Part shown: in pieces, positions 12,839-23,547 of the stretch | How positions within the stretch are numbered: position 1 is the stretch's first letter | Layout of the letters: every line of letters begins with the position of its first letter | From: Paraspadella gotoi | Lineage: Eukaryota > Chaetognatha | Length of the DNA: 64,000 nt | Assembly: GCA_051294375.1 (NCBI GenBank) | Contig: CM119266.1 | Coordinates: 15,341,859 to 15,405,858, forward strand | Direction: 5' to 3' | Program-made: the position numbers and the translations under genes | The notes under the pieces: model-generated | The model's database searches: none | Told to the model about the DNA's origin: nothing | Seen by the model: the letters and a program-made list of their open reading frames with translations, nothing else

Positions 12839-12894
12839 ATGACTTCTCGAATTTTTCCCACTCTCTGTCTCACTCTTTTTCCCGGCCGACTTAT
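12839..12894 (+). CDS. Possible first exon (signal-like peptide, 18 codons)
   Basis: An ATG opens 18 codons (MTSRIFPTLCLTLFPGRL) ending exactly at an AT|GTAAGT consensus donor. The peptide is moderately hydrophobic. No downstream exon is established; the acidic ORF at 14924 is the nearest plus-strand candidate. Very weak call: it rests only on an ATG and a perfect donor. Confidence 0.15.
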
Positions 12895-14923
12895 GTAAGT
12901 TTTTTTAGTAACTCATTTTTATTTCCAATTTAGTTTTTTTCTGTTACCTGTTATGCTCCTATTTTTAGTAATACATATCTTCCCGTTCCACAATGATTCT
13001 TTCTCTATCCTTCTTTTTACTTTTACTTATTTGTTTATTAATTTCTTTTATCTAGCAAATCTTTTTCATAGAATTGATGCCTGATGTTTTTTCTCCCTTT
13101 TTGTCTTCTTTCTTTTCGCCTGACGCCACCCGCCGCTCCGCCACACCGCCACTCTGCCTCACCGCCACACTGCCTCGCAAGCGCAAGCCTCAAACCCGTC
13201 GGCATCGATTATGAGAAAAAGATGAAAGGAGAGGGGGAAGTTTAAAGAGCTTTTGCCGCCCGGTGCTGCACCAACCACGCTTGCCGCAACCTCTGTAGAT
13301 GTTGCCGCAGTTAGCGAAGCTTTTATGCTTAATGGACAAACATCGAAGGCGACCTTGGAAGCAACGTTCTGCTTTTCGCCCTTTTGTTTCTCTCTTTTTT
13401 TTTGTTGTTGTAAAACCGGCGACTAGGAATCTTGGATTTTCGAGAAAGAATAAGAAGGGATTTTTATTGGTAAGATTTATTTTCGTAATCAAGACGAGAA
13501 AATAAGGGACAAAAAAAAAAGTTTGAACAGGTTAAAATGTATTTCCGGCGTATTTCCATTATAATTAAGATTAATCCGAGTTATTTCACGGTTTGGTTGA
13601 AAACAGACTGCATGTTGTTGTTATTACTGATTATACCATTTTCAATCATGCAAATCTAATTTGGATGTTTACGAGAAAGATTATCTCTTTCCTTATCAAA
13701 TTCCTCGTCAAGTTCCTTTCTTCTGCCTTATCCCCTTCAGTCTCTCAGCCCCCGGCCAAACGCAAGCGCTAATGGGTCATGTGCTTAATTTCACCAGCGC
13801 TCAACTCTTCATCTCAGCAAGAAAAGAAATCTGGGTCATTATTCGACGCCATAGGGAGCAAGAGAGCCAATCTGTTTCATTATTTGAATTGAAGCTTGTA
13901 TTTAAAGAAAGATCTGGATTAACAAAAGCCAAACCTGTAACCAATTAAGTGGGAGAGAAATATCGTCACTAATTATTAAAACCCAAAATAATGAGACATC
14001 ACGCGAGAATATAACCCAGGATTCAACGTCACCATCTGCCAAATGTGAAACACTAATTTTTCCCTGGCTAATTTTTCACCGTCACGTCCACGGCAGATGG
14101 CTCTGAGCGCAATTAAAAAAAAAAATTAGAGGTAATCACCCAGGGGGGGAAAACTTTGTTTGCGCAACTTTAAACATAGTTTTATAATTCATATTATATT
14201 TTTAAATATATGTTAAAGTTATTCGAAAAAATTATCCCAAAATTTTCCCGGATCTACGTAAGCGCAGATATTTTTAAGTCAGCCTGATTATGTCTTGGCT
14301 TCCCCATTCCTCAGCTGAGACGGCGTGGCACGGCTGATGCTTCCGCGAGGGATTTCTTGCATGAATTAGGTCGTCGACTTTCTGGATTGTTAATTTTCGA
14401 GGCGATTAAACCTTTAAACGTTTTCGCCCTGCTCCTTCCCCTCAGCTTCGCTTCCCTCCTGAGATAACATCACCCCATCCCCCTTCCCTTCCTCCCCTTC
14501 GTTTGCTAACGACTCGACTCAACTTTCTCCATTTTCTTCTTTCAAAATGCAAAATTAGAAAATTTGAGAATTTCAACAAAAATTGAGAAAATTGAGAAAT
14601 TTTGAAAATTAGAAACTTTACACTCCATGAGTTTCTTTCAAGTTTCAACACAGAATTTTTGTCAATTGAGTTTATGAACGTACAACTTAAGGATTTATTT
14701 TACTAAATCTCATTTTACTTTGTATTTATTTCCAAATATTTTAACCTATATACCAAGTTTTCTCTACATCCAATCTTTTATTTCTCTCTCTGTCCCTTTC
14801 TTTGACTTCTACGATCCAATATTCTCCCGGCTGCCGATAATATTCATCTCAGCATCTCTTCCTCACCCTAACATCCCGTCCACCCCGATTCACCAACGAT
14901 CCTCACCAAACTAATTCCCAAAA

Positions 14924-15286
14924 ATGACGACTCATTTAAGGCTCAACTTGGAATTGATTTCGGACGCAGATGGCGTTCATGACGGTCACGACGTCAGCCA
15001 CGACGACGACTGGAATGACGATATAACGACCACAACGACCCCGGTCTCGCTGGCTCCTTCAATAAACGCCCCCCGCCCCCCCCCAAAAAAAAAGGGCATT
15101 TCCAACGGCATGAATGGTGGAGGCGCCAGCTTCGTCGTTACTGCTCTATCGGCGACAGTAAATCTTTTTGCGCGGAACGACGTCAACATTACGAAAGACA
15201 TTATCGACGACGACGACGCCGACGGTGACGGCAACGCCAACGGAAAGTATTTTAATACGGGTCGAATATACAAAATCACCAATTGA
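14924..15286 (+). CDS. Uncharacterised Asp/Thr-rich ORF
   Basis: A 120-aa frame with an ATG (AAAAATGACG), Asp-rich clusters (DVSHDDDWNDD near residue 25; DDDDADGDGNANG near 100), a Thr run and a Pro/Lys run encoded by homopolymers. Codon choice at the Asp clusters (GAC/GAT) resembles exon 1 of the astacin-like gene at 36.9 kb. A donor-like GTATTT at about 15248 could end an exon. No domain is recognised. It could be a real exon of an acidic secreted protein or a chance frame in GAC-rich DNA. Confidence 0.3.
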   Translation: MTTHLRLNLELISDADGVHDGHDVSHDDDWNDDITTTTTPVSLAPSINAPRPPPKKKGISNGMNGGGASFVVTALSATVNLFARNDVNITKDIIDDDDADGDGNANGKYFNTGRIYKITN

Positions 15287-16150
15287 TCAAACTATAGCAG
15301 CGAATGAGGGCGATTTTTTTTGGAAATAGAATATTATTTCCAAAAAGTCGTTTTTGGTTTACTTGAATTATGATTAAGGCCGCTACGATAGCAATTAATT
15401 CAATCTTTAAGTTGTCAAAAAAAATAAACAGAAAAAAACTAAAACAAATAATCAATTAAGAATCAACGCTAGGACTAGGAAATACTCTGTAATAGTCTTG
15501 AATAATATTGAATCATTTGCAAATTAAAACAAAAAGCGGGGAAGGAAATAGGCCATGACTCGCTATGACACGTCAGCGTCTTTAACGTTTCATATGACGA
15601 ATGCGGTAATCTTGATTCGGTTGCCATTACGCCACGCTGCCGTCGTAATCAGCCGTGGCCCCCATTCCTTTGTAACCCGGAGGCGAAAGGCGCCACCGAT
15701 CAATCTTACTAAAACCTAATGGAACTTAAAAAAATTTGCAACTATAAACATTTTGTCATTTTTATTTTGAAGTCTACGTATCTATGAATAAAGACTCTTA
15801 TCTTGTTAAAAAATTGCATGAAAACGTAGTTAAAGCTAGTAAAAAATAAATAATCATTGAAACATCAAAAATATTCTGAGAATAATTATTCCGAAATTTG
15901 TCTAGCATCACCAAAAGCAAAGCAGCATCAGAGGATCGGGCGATCGACTAGGAATGTAATCGCCGAACCATGATTGTTCGAGATGGTCCGGGACTCGACC
16001 AATCAGCGTTCAAAATCGATGGAACTGAAAATTTAGGTTTTTTAAATTTAAAAAAAAAACTTTAAGCTAGAAGATAAAGATATATATAATAATAATAATA
16101 ACAATTTTTGGCAATCTAATTATCGCCAACGAAAAAGTTAAGGAAATCGT
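15287..16150. other. Spacer downstream of the sulfatase-like gene
   Basis: AT-rich with two GC-richer blocks (15560-15720 and 15900-16020). No coding frame of convincing length, and no repeat shared with other parts of the window. Confidence 0.4.
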
Positions 16151-19100
16151 TCATCCTCGACGGACACGGCAATAGCAATATTTTCTCAAATGGGGGAATT
16201 TGCTGGCCACGCAGGCCGGCTGATCACCGTACCGATCTAGCCGACTCACGGATTTTTCATCCGCCTTTAAACTGTCACCGTTCAGGCGGAGGCTTAATTC
16301 GAAGGCGGCCTCGGGCGGAGAGTCGACCTCTGACGGCCGGACTATTAACCGCACCTGGGAATTAAAGGAATTATGAAAAAATTGTTTAATCAACGCTGTT
16401 TCTTTTGTGATTGCAAATTCAGCGATGGACTGCTAATAGTTTTGTTGGTTCTATTCCTATTATCTATAATGAAATTCAGTTGCGCTTCCTCATTAAAAAA
16501 TTTTTACAAAGACGAAATAGAACATAACGAAAAATATATATTTTTTCCTTAACCTGGTACAACACGACGGTCTTCTTGGTATTCTCCGTCATCACCGGCT
16601 CCACTCCCGTGGATCCTGCGAACTTAGTCGTTTTAAATCTCCGCATTTCTTCCGGCGCCGCCGATTCGCGCACGGAGATGACGCGAGGCAACGTCCAATT
16701 GACGCACTGGTCGCGCACTTTTTTGGTGAGGGAATTGAGAAAGGCGAGGGATTCGTTTATCAACTTCGGCACAATGGTGGCGTTGAGCGGCAGCGCCTTC
16801 CATTGTAGACACGCGCACCAGTGGGGCTCAATGTGAGCCTGTGCGCACGTTCGGTTGCCGATGAGTTGAAAGAGGGAAACGGCGCGAATGCCCTGAGAAT
16901 TGGAGTGAGGTTTTTGGCGTGGTGAAGATTAGTGATTTTATCTTGTAATTTAAAAAAAAAGTGCCACTAGCGCGATGCGCCCCCTTACAACAACCAGCTG
17001 ATCCCCGCTAAATCTCAAAACAAGCTTCACACCCGTTCTGGTTGGTGATGATTTATTTCGAATCGATCTGCCCGAAGATCGAGGAGATGGTGGAGTGTGG
17101 CGTGGATGTCGAACGGCGTCACGAGACTCGTCTTTGCGTTGGCGACGAAGTTGGCGAACTTCTCCGGGTGCTGCTCGCGGAACCAGGGAGGAAAGCGGAA
17201 TCCCACGAGAGGCTTTCGCTCTTCGATCTTTCCGATCTCCGTCGCTCTGAAGAAGAAAAGTCAAAAGTTGCCGAGTCAAATATGGATTACATATGAGCAT
17301 TGACCAACGCTCTTCTATGACTATCGTGGAAGCAACTGTGTTATTTTAATTGAACATCGCTGAAAGACGTAGGCTTAAACAAGTCGACCTTTTAAAGTTA
17401 AACCCAACCAAACCTGGCTTTTCCAATTCGACATCCGTGATCGGACAGCATGATGAAGAGGGTGTTGTCGAGGCGACGCTCTTCTTCCGATTCCACGAGA
17501 AACTGGAGAAGTTCTGAATCCAGAGTCGACGAGAGTTCGTTGTGGTTGTGCGAATATTCATCTGAGGATAAACATTTATCGATAATTTCCAATCTCCAGC
17601 CTCCATAGCTTAGATGACAACAAAAATTACCAAAAAAAAAAGGTTAATAATTGTAACTTAGGTTCTCGTTGGTTTGCGACTTCGGAGTAAGTAATTATAA
17701 CGAATAATAACTATTATGAAATCAGTGATAGCTAACAATTATTTATTTCCAAATCATCGCTTCCACGCACTTTCAAATAGAACCGCAAACTTAGGAATAT
17801 CCGGCAAATAGAGAAAATGTTCACGGGCAAGATTGAGCAATCCCGCGGTGAACGGGTGCAGTTCTCCAACACATTCGGAATTCTTGGCTTTCCACAATTC
17901 GGGATACTTTTCTGAAAATAAAGCACAAAATGTAAAAACCAAAGGTTTTTTTTTTTTGTTATTGAAAATGGTTTGTTATTCAAAATTGTAGCCATTTCAA
18001 CCATAACAGCCCCATTACTTTTGGCCAAATAGTACGGTCTCCCGTAAATATCCGTCGGCGGGTTCTTGAAGCCAAGCATTGAGTACTGAAAGGCGGCCTC
18101 TGGGGGCGTTTCCTCGGTGTACGAGGTCATGTATCCCCTCGAGGAAAACTCTTTCCAGATCCAAGGATGATCGTCGACGGGTTTAGCGGCGGGAAAACCG
18201 CGGCGAGCCTCGGGGAGCTCGTCTACTGTATGACCTTGAAAAGATTATTTTTTACAATGATATGTAAACCTTCACTATGGATGAATAAAAAAATATAAAT
18301 AAATATAAATAAATAAAAACAATAAATAAATAAAAAAAATTAATAAATAAATAAAAAAATTTAAAAAATAAATAAATCAATAAATAAAACACAAAACTAA
18401 CCTGTTAAAATCGGCAGCAACGCCTGTATGGTTCCGTCGCCCACGATGTTGTAGCCCTTTAGCAAGACCCCCTTCGACTTCTCCACGAAGTATTTCGTCG
18501 ACTTGGGCAAGTAGCGCCGCCATGCTCCGTAGGAGAGCGAGTCGAAGATGAGGAAGACGACGTCGGGCGGGCGGCGTTGTTGGCGGGGCGAGGATTCGGC
18601 GGAAACTGGAGCTGGCAGAAGCCGACCGGCGGGAGAGAGGAGTCTTTGTCGGAGGAGCGAGACGTTCTTGGGACTTCGCCGGGAGATGGACAGGAATGGT
18701 GCCTAAAGGGGTAGAGGAGGGATGCTACTGCTTAATAGTCTCTTCGGAGGCGTGGGTTCGAATCTCACCGCTGCCACCAGTAGACAGAGATTTCAACATG
18801 AAACCAAAGTGGATTTTGTTCTCAGAAAAGTCAGATGGTGTCAGAATTTGAGGCAGAATGAATCAGTACAGAAATAGCAAGTATTTATACAGAGCAATCG
18901 GATCATCGACACGGGCTGGTTTTCCCGATGGTATAAAGCCCATCATGTGATTGGTCCTGTTCACTTGGTGGTTCGTCCAATGAGAGAGTCGAATCCAGAT
19001 TCCGGCGGATTTTACCCGAGTCGCGAATCCGATTCCATTCTTGGTTCTGATTTCATCTGCGATGATAGCTAAATCGATCAATCGATCAATCAATCAATCA

Positions 19101-19840
19101 ATAAACCACTCAATCAATGGGTCAGTCATCCATTAAATTAATCAATCGAACTTACAATCAATAAAACAATCAATTAATCGAACAAAAATCAATCAATCAA
19201 TCGAACAATCTAACAATCAACCAATCAATTAATCAAACAATCACATCTATCTCGTTTCTTTTATTCCTTGGTTCCCTATTTTTTATCTGACCTTGAACTC
19301 TGCTCCCTTCCCATCTCGACATCCCACGAAAACGCTGTCCGTCGGCATCCGGGTTCCGTTATCGAAATCGGTGACAGTCGCCCCCAACGCGACGCCAAAG
19401 TCTCCGCTGCGGAGAATCGCCGTCAGGTTGCACCGAAAATCTGGATGACGTTGCGCCAGTACCGTGCGGAACCAGAGGCGACCTCTGGATACAAAGACCC
19501 AATCGTTTTTGTCGCCGCAATCGAGTTGGGGGCGTGGCTTGAAATGCCGCATCATTTCCGGTGCGAAAGGATCTAATTCGGGAATCTCGCAGGTGATGGG
19601 CGATGATTGGGACGAAAAAGAATGAAGCGGAGTCCATTGAGACGACGATGTCGATGAAAAATTGAACCTTTTTAACGACAACGATGACGTCCGAGAAGAT
19701 GACAGCAACGAAAACGTCTTTGATGGAAGTAACGGCAATAGAGATATTGATTTGTAAGTTAGAAGCGACAAAAAGAGAACGAAAAACAGCGATGATGAAG
19801 ATTTCCACGAGACCCTGAAGGGTATCGTACAAGAAACGAT
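16151..19840 (-). CDS. DUF229 (PF02995) sulfatase-like protein, start exon not found
   Basis: Eight minus-strand exons: 19292-19840 (open frame, 5' end unresolved), 18402-18702, 18019-18234, 17771-17911, 17414-17561, 17033-17246, 16554-16892 and 16151-16354 (TGA at 16151), at least 703 aa, all phases consistent. Family marks in order: a hydrophobic anchor (SLFFVLFLSLLTYK), CEIPELDPFAPEMM, the metal-site segment VVFLIFDSLSYGAWRRYLPK, GYNIVGDGTIQALLPILTGH, FTAGLLN, SHNHNELSS, MLSDHGCRIGKAR, VGFRFPPWFREQHP, TPFDIHATLHHLL, PHWCACLQW, and the C-terminal RYGDQPACVASKF...LRKYCYC typical of DUF229. It belongs to the alkaline-phosphatase/sulfatase fold and probably sits in the secretory pathway or at the surface as a type II protein. 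The CxPxR sulfatase signature is absent; the nucleophile position reads Thr in DGT. Substrate unknown. Confidence 0.9.
18710..19245 (+). mobile_element. tRNA-Leu-derived SINE (antisense in intron 1 of the sulfatase-like gene)
   Basis: The head, 18710-18776, is a decayed tRNA-Leu: the variable arm GTCTCTTCGGAGGC, T-arm GTGGGTTCGAATCTCAC (B box GGTTCGAAT) and acceptor end CGCTGCCA are intact, while the D-arm/anticodon half is shortened. The first exact acceptor-stem partner is lost. A unique body of about 300 bp follows (to about 19075), then a tail of imperfect ATCA/AATC repeats to about 19245. Head, body and simple-repeat tail in this order are the layout of a tRNA-derived SINE. Only one copy is seen in the window, so family size is unknown. 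Confidence 0.65.
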
Positions 19841-20773
19841 CTAGAATTTGCCACATAATTTTTTGAATATTAGACTATATTCAGCAGTAAAAGAGAGGGA
19901 TTGGAAAAAAGAAAAAAAATATAACCTATTTTCTTAAACTGGTATATCAAGGAAACCAAATTACAATTTAATTTAGACAAATATAAAATCCTTGAAAATA
20001 GTAGTCGCGTGGGTTTTGATCTTGAAATAAAAATTGGTTGTATTATATTGTGGTACATACCTACAGCTGGTTTTTTTAGCTGTATTGTCTCCATAGTTTA
20101 TGTTCTTCATCAACGATTTATTAATACTGAGATTTATTAATACGGAGTTTTTTTAGGTTCTTTAATCAAACAAAATACAAAATTTCGGCAATGTTTGCTG
20201 TTATCGTTGGCGCCAATTGAAAACTTGTGGGAAAAAAAGCCCGGTTGAATGAGTTAGATTACAAAAAAAGCTTCGGATGAGATTTAGAGTAATCCGTTTG
20301 ATAAAGACGTTCAAGTCGCAGCGAAACTTTTTTCGGGAGAAAAAATACTACGGAAAAAAAAAGAAAAATGACCATTCCCGAAAAAAAGATTACAAAATTG
20401 TAGGTTAAAAGAAAGGGTGAAATAGCTGATATTAATGGAATAAACATAAAACCTTTATTTAAAAATAATTTAGGAGGCAGGCTGAAATTTAAAATAACAC
20501 GACGCCTTTAATTAAATTAAAAGATTCATATATATCACCTTATCATATATCGAATATCAGATTCTTGATTGACATTCAATTGTTGGGATTATTTTAACGA
20601 CAGTGAATAAATAATTCTTAATTTTTAAGCTTTTCGAGATTATTAGATCTTATATTTAATAGATCATAGACAGTATAATCGGAGATAAAAATCTAAAGAG
20701 TAGCACAATACGAGATAAAAAATATAATCTTCAAATTATTTGGTGATAACTTACCAGTTGGACAGCGCGGCGC

Positions 20774-20826
<53 letters not shown>

Positions 20827-21239
20827 TGAGTAAACAAAGTAAGTAAACAAACAACGACCCACTATCACCTCACCTGTCGTTCTCTTTGTTTCCTCGGGTA
20901 AGAGACCTGGTCAGATCCAAAAGGCATGAGGGGTAAGGCTGGCCAAAATTAAACACTTTTCATAACTTCTAGTTCTTTCTGAGGGTTCCTACTTTAATAT
21001 TAGATCGGCGACAAAGAGTAGACCTGGTTGACTGATTTGAGATTCATCCAGGTAACACAACAAGAAAGTTTCTTCTAAAATAGTATTTTTCTAATAGTTA
21101 ATCATTAAATTATCGGTATTCGGTAACAATAAAAAAGAGCCACGTTAACCAAAATAATTCCCGTTTAAAATTCCCGTTTCAATTTTGAGACAGGACTGAA
21201 TCTTCAACCCTCCATACCCAGACTATTATAGTCACGAAA

Positions 21240-21560
21240 ATAATGTTCATATCAGCAAAGCGCCGCGCATTCCAAGCATTCATTCCCCGACCCGTCCCCC
21301 GCAAACTCATCTGTCTGGGTCGACAATTTCGCCGGTTATCGCCTACTCGCTCCGCACTCGCCCCCGCGCTAAACCCGAACTCGCCCCGCACTCGCTCCGC
21401 CAATCCCTCGGCATGGGTCGCCCTCGTTCGCCCTCGCTTTGCCAGCGCGCGTTCGCCCGCGCACTCGGGGTCGCCCGCGCGCGCTAAGCTCGCCCACCCA
21501 CTCTCGCGCGCAAATTACGTCACCAAAGGACTCGAACTGACGTCAGCGTCCCCGGATTCG
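21240..21560. promoter_or_regulatory. GC-rich island with CRE-type sites
   Basis: A sharply GC-rich block in AT-rich surroundings, built of repeated CTCGC/ACTCGCTCCG units. It ends with TACGTCA (21516-21522) and a perfect CRE palindrome TGACGTCA (21538-21545). More CRE-type sites follow at 22152-22159 (TGACGTAG), 23368-23375 (TGACGTCA) and 23391-23397 (TACGTCA). It could be a promoter or CpG-island-like element; which gene it serves is unknown, the sulfatase-like gene 1.4 kb to the left being the nearest. Confidence 0.35.
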
Positions 21561-21601
21561 AGAATCATTTACATAAATCTCTCTCTCTCTCTCTCCTCTC
21601 T

Positions 21602-21660
<59 letters not shown>

Positions 21661-22208
21661 TTTTATTTAGTTCTTCAAGGACGGACTCGACCGCGAAGAG
21701 TAATCGGGGCGGAGCGGGCGGGCGACTCCAAGACTTCGAGGAAGGCGTCGGGATTTTCGTGTCGGCGAAGTCAATGGGTTTGTTGGATCTCGAGTCTCGA
21801 CCGATCGACCTTGAACGGATGAGCGAGTTCCCGCCAAAACCGGGGTTGCAGATTACGGCCAATGAGTTCTGTGGAAGTTTAGTTTAGTTTAGTTTTGTAG
21901 GAGTTGATTATATACATGGGATTCACAGTTTTCATAATTTAGACAAATTGAATCCGAAAAATGACAATCCAATTCAATCCAATACATAGATTGCTTATGA
22001 TATTTAGTAGGGTTGATTGTTTTCTTCATAGATTTTTGTTTGTTTCACTGTGAAAAAAAATTGATTTCGTCGATGCATAAAGAGTCACCCCTCGAACTTT
22101 TAGTATGAAGCCTTTTCATCTAAGACGGACCCCCATTTGTACAATAATAAATGACGTAGTCACTGGTCATCGTCTTAGATGTCGCCTTCAGCGCCCTCGT
22201 CTTCGAAG

Positions 22209-22210
<2 letters not shown>

Positions 22211-22264
<54 letters not shown>
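22211..22264. repeat. (GTC)18 trinucleotide repeat
   Basis: Eighteen perfect GTC units. On the minus strand the tract reads as poly-Asp running into AFEDEGAEGDI and a stop at about 22178, which looks like an acidic protein tail, but no upstream exon with a good acceptor is visible; on the plus strand it reads poly-Ser or poly-Arg. Coding status is open. Confidence 0.9.
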
Positions 22265-22269
<5 letters not shown>

Positions 22270-23256
22270 TGGTTGGGATTTCCTTATTTTTCCTTACACC
22301 AAAATCTCAACGTATTCTCGAAATCACGCACCGCATGAGTTTTGTTTGGTTCGTTGCTTTCTGCAATCAGGGAGCTAATGCCACTCATTTTTCTGAAAAA
22401 GGGGGAAAAAAAAAAAAACTTGTCTGAGAAAAAATCGAATTTTGAATTTTGTACGCGGTGAATATACCACCCCCTTTTTGTCCTCGCTCAGAGCCACCCT
22501 CCACCAACCCCGAAGTTTTTTTTTTTTTCAACGAAAACGGAATCAAAGATGGCGTCGGACGAAAACAAAATGGAGAAATTCCTTCGTCGCCCGACCGCCG
22601 CGACGCTCGTGGTTCAAAGGCAGATGTGCTTTGAATCATTAAATTGTTTCAGCTAATTTTACATTCCTGAAATTCAATAAGCTTTTTCCCCTCTTTTTTT
22701 TGTAGTTTTTTTTTTTGGTTGTTTGAATATTGCGCTTTAACCTGAGAGCTTTTTTGTATTGACTATCTTTCTTACGAAACGCACGTTAACTTCATCAGAG
22801 AAGAAAAAGTATATTATTTACAAATCTCACGCGGAAACTAACATGAAAAATTCACAAGACGTGAGGGGGAAAGACTGCTTCAGTAATTTGTTTTCTAAAC
22901 TTTATTTTCGCTTGACTTGCGCGGAGTCGTCTTTTAACTTTTTTTCTTTTCTTTCCATTCTCGATTTTTTTTTTTTCTTTCTTTCATTTTTTCTTTCTTT
23001 TTTTTTTCTTTTTTTCTTTATTTCTTTCTTTCCTTTTTCCTCGTTCTTTTTCTCTTTTTCTCTTTTTTTTTCTTTTCTAATTTATTTATCTTCCTCTTTA
23101 TTTCAAATGCGCTTCTTAGGCACGACTAGAAACTTGTTAGAATATTTACTTACAAATTTTATTATCCGGTTTTCGTTTGCACGATGTTAGTTCGTACTTA
23201 CTCTAACTTCTAATTAGTTTTTTCCCCTCACATCACTTCCGTTCCCTCCAAGAGAA

Positions 23257-23284
23257 TAGTTTAGCTTATATATAAGCTAAACTA
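23257..23284. repeat. 28-bp perfect palindrome
   Basis: The left arm TAGTTTAGCTTATA is followed directly by its exact reverse complement, so all 28 bases are self-complementary with no spacer. It lies 110 bp upstream of the CRE pair at 23.37-23.40 kb. Confidence 0.95.
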
Positions 23285-23457
23285 CTCGGTCAAATCCGTT
23301 TTTGGCGTCTTCGCTTTCTTCTTCGTCGTCATCATCATCGTTTCCTGCGAAGTCATCTTACAGTCCGTGACGTCAGAAGCAATCTCGGATTACGTCATCA
23401 TCTACCGAAGCAAAATCACCTCAGCCCGCGACTCCCTTCCGGAAATAAAGCACGAGC

Positions 23458-23480
23458 GAGAGAGAGAGAGAGAGAGAGAG

Positions 23481-23531
<51 letters not shown>

Positions 23532-23547
23532 GAGAGAGAGAGAGAGC
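23458..23547. repeat. (GA)n microsatellite, interrupted
   Basis: About 90 bp of GA units with a few GGA, ATA and AAA interruptions. Confidence 0.95.

Noticed and set aside
22547-22635. Plus-strand ATG frame starting MASDENKMEKF
   Set aside because: Good start context, but only about 30 codons, no consensus donor and no downstream exon identified.
22759-23190. 143-aa plus-strand ORF rich in Phe/Ser
   Set aside because: Produced by T/C homopolymer runs; no family features.
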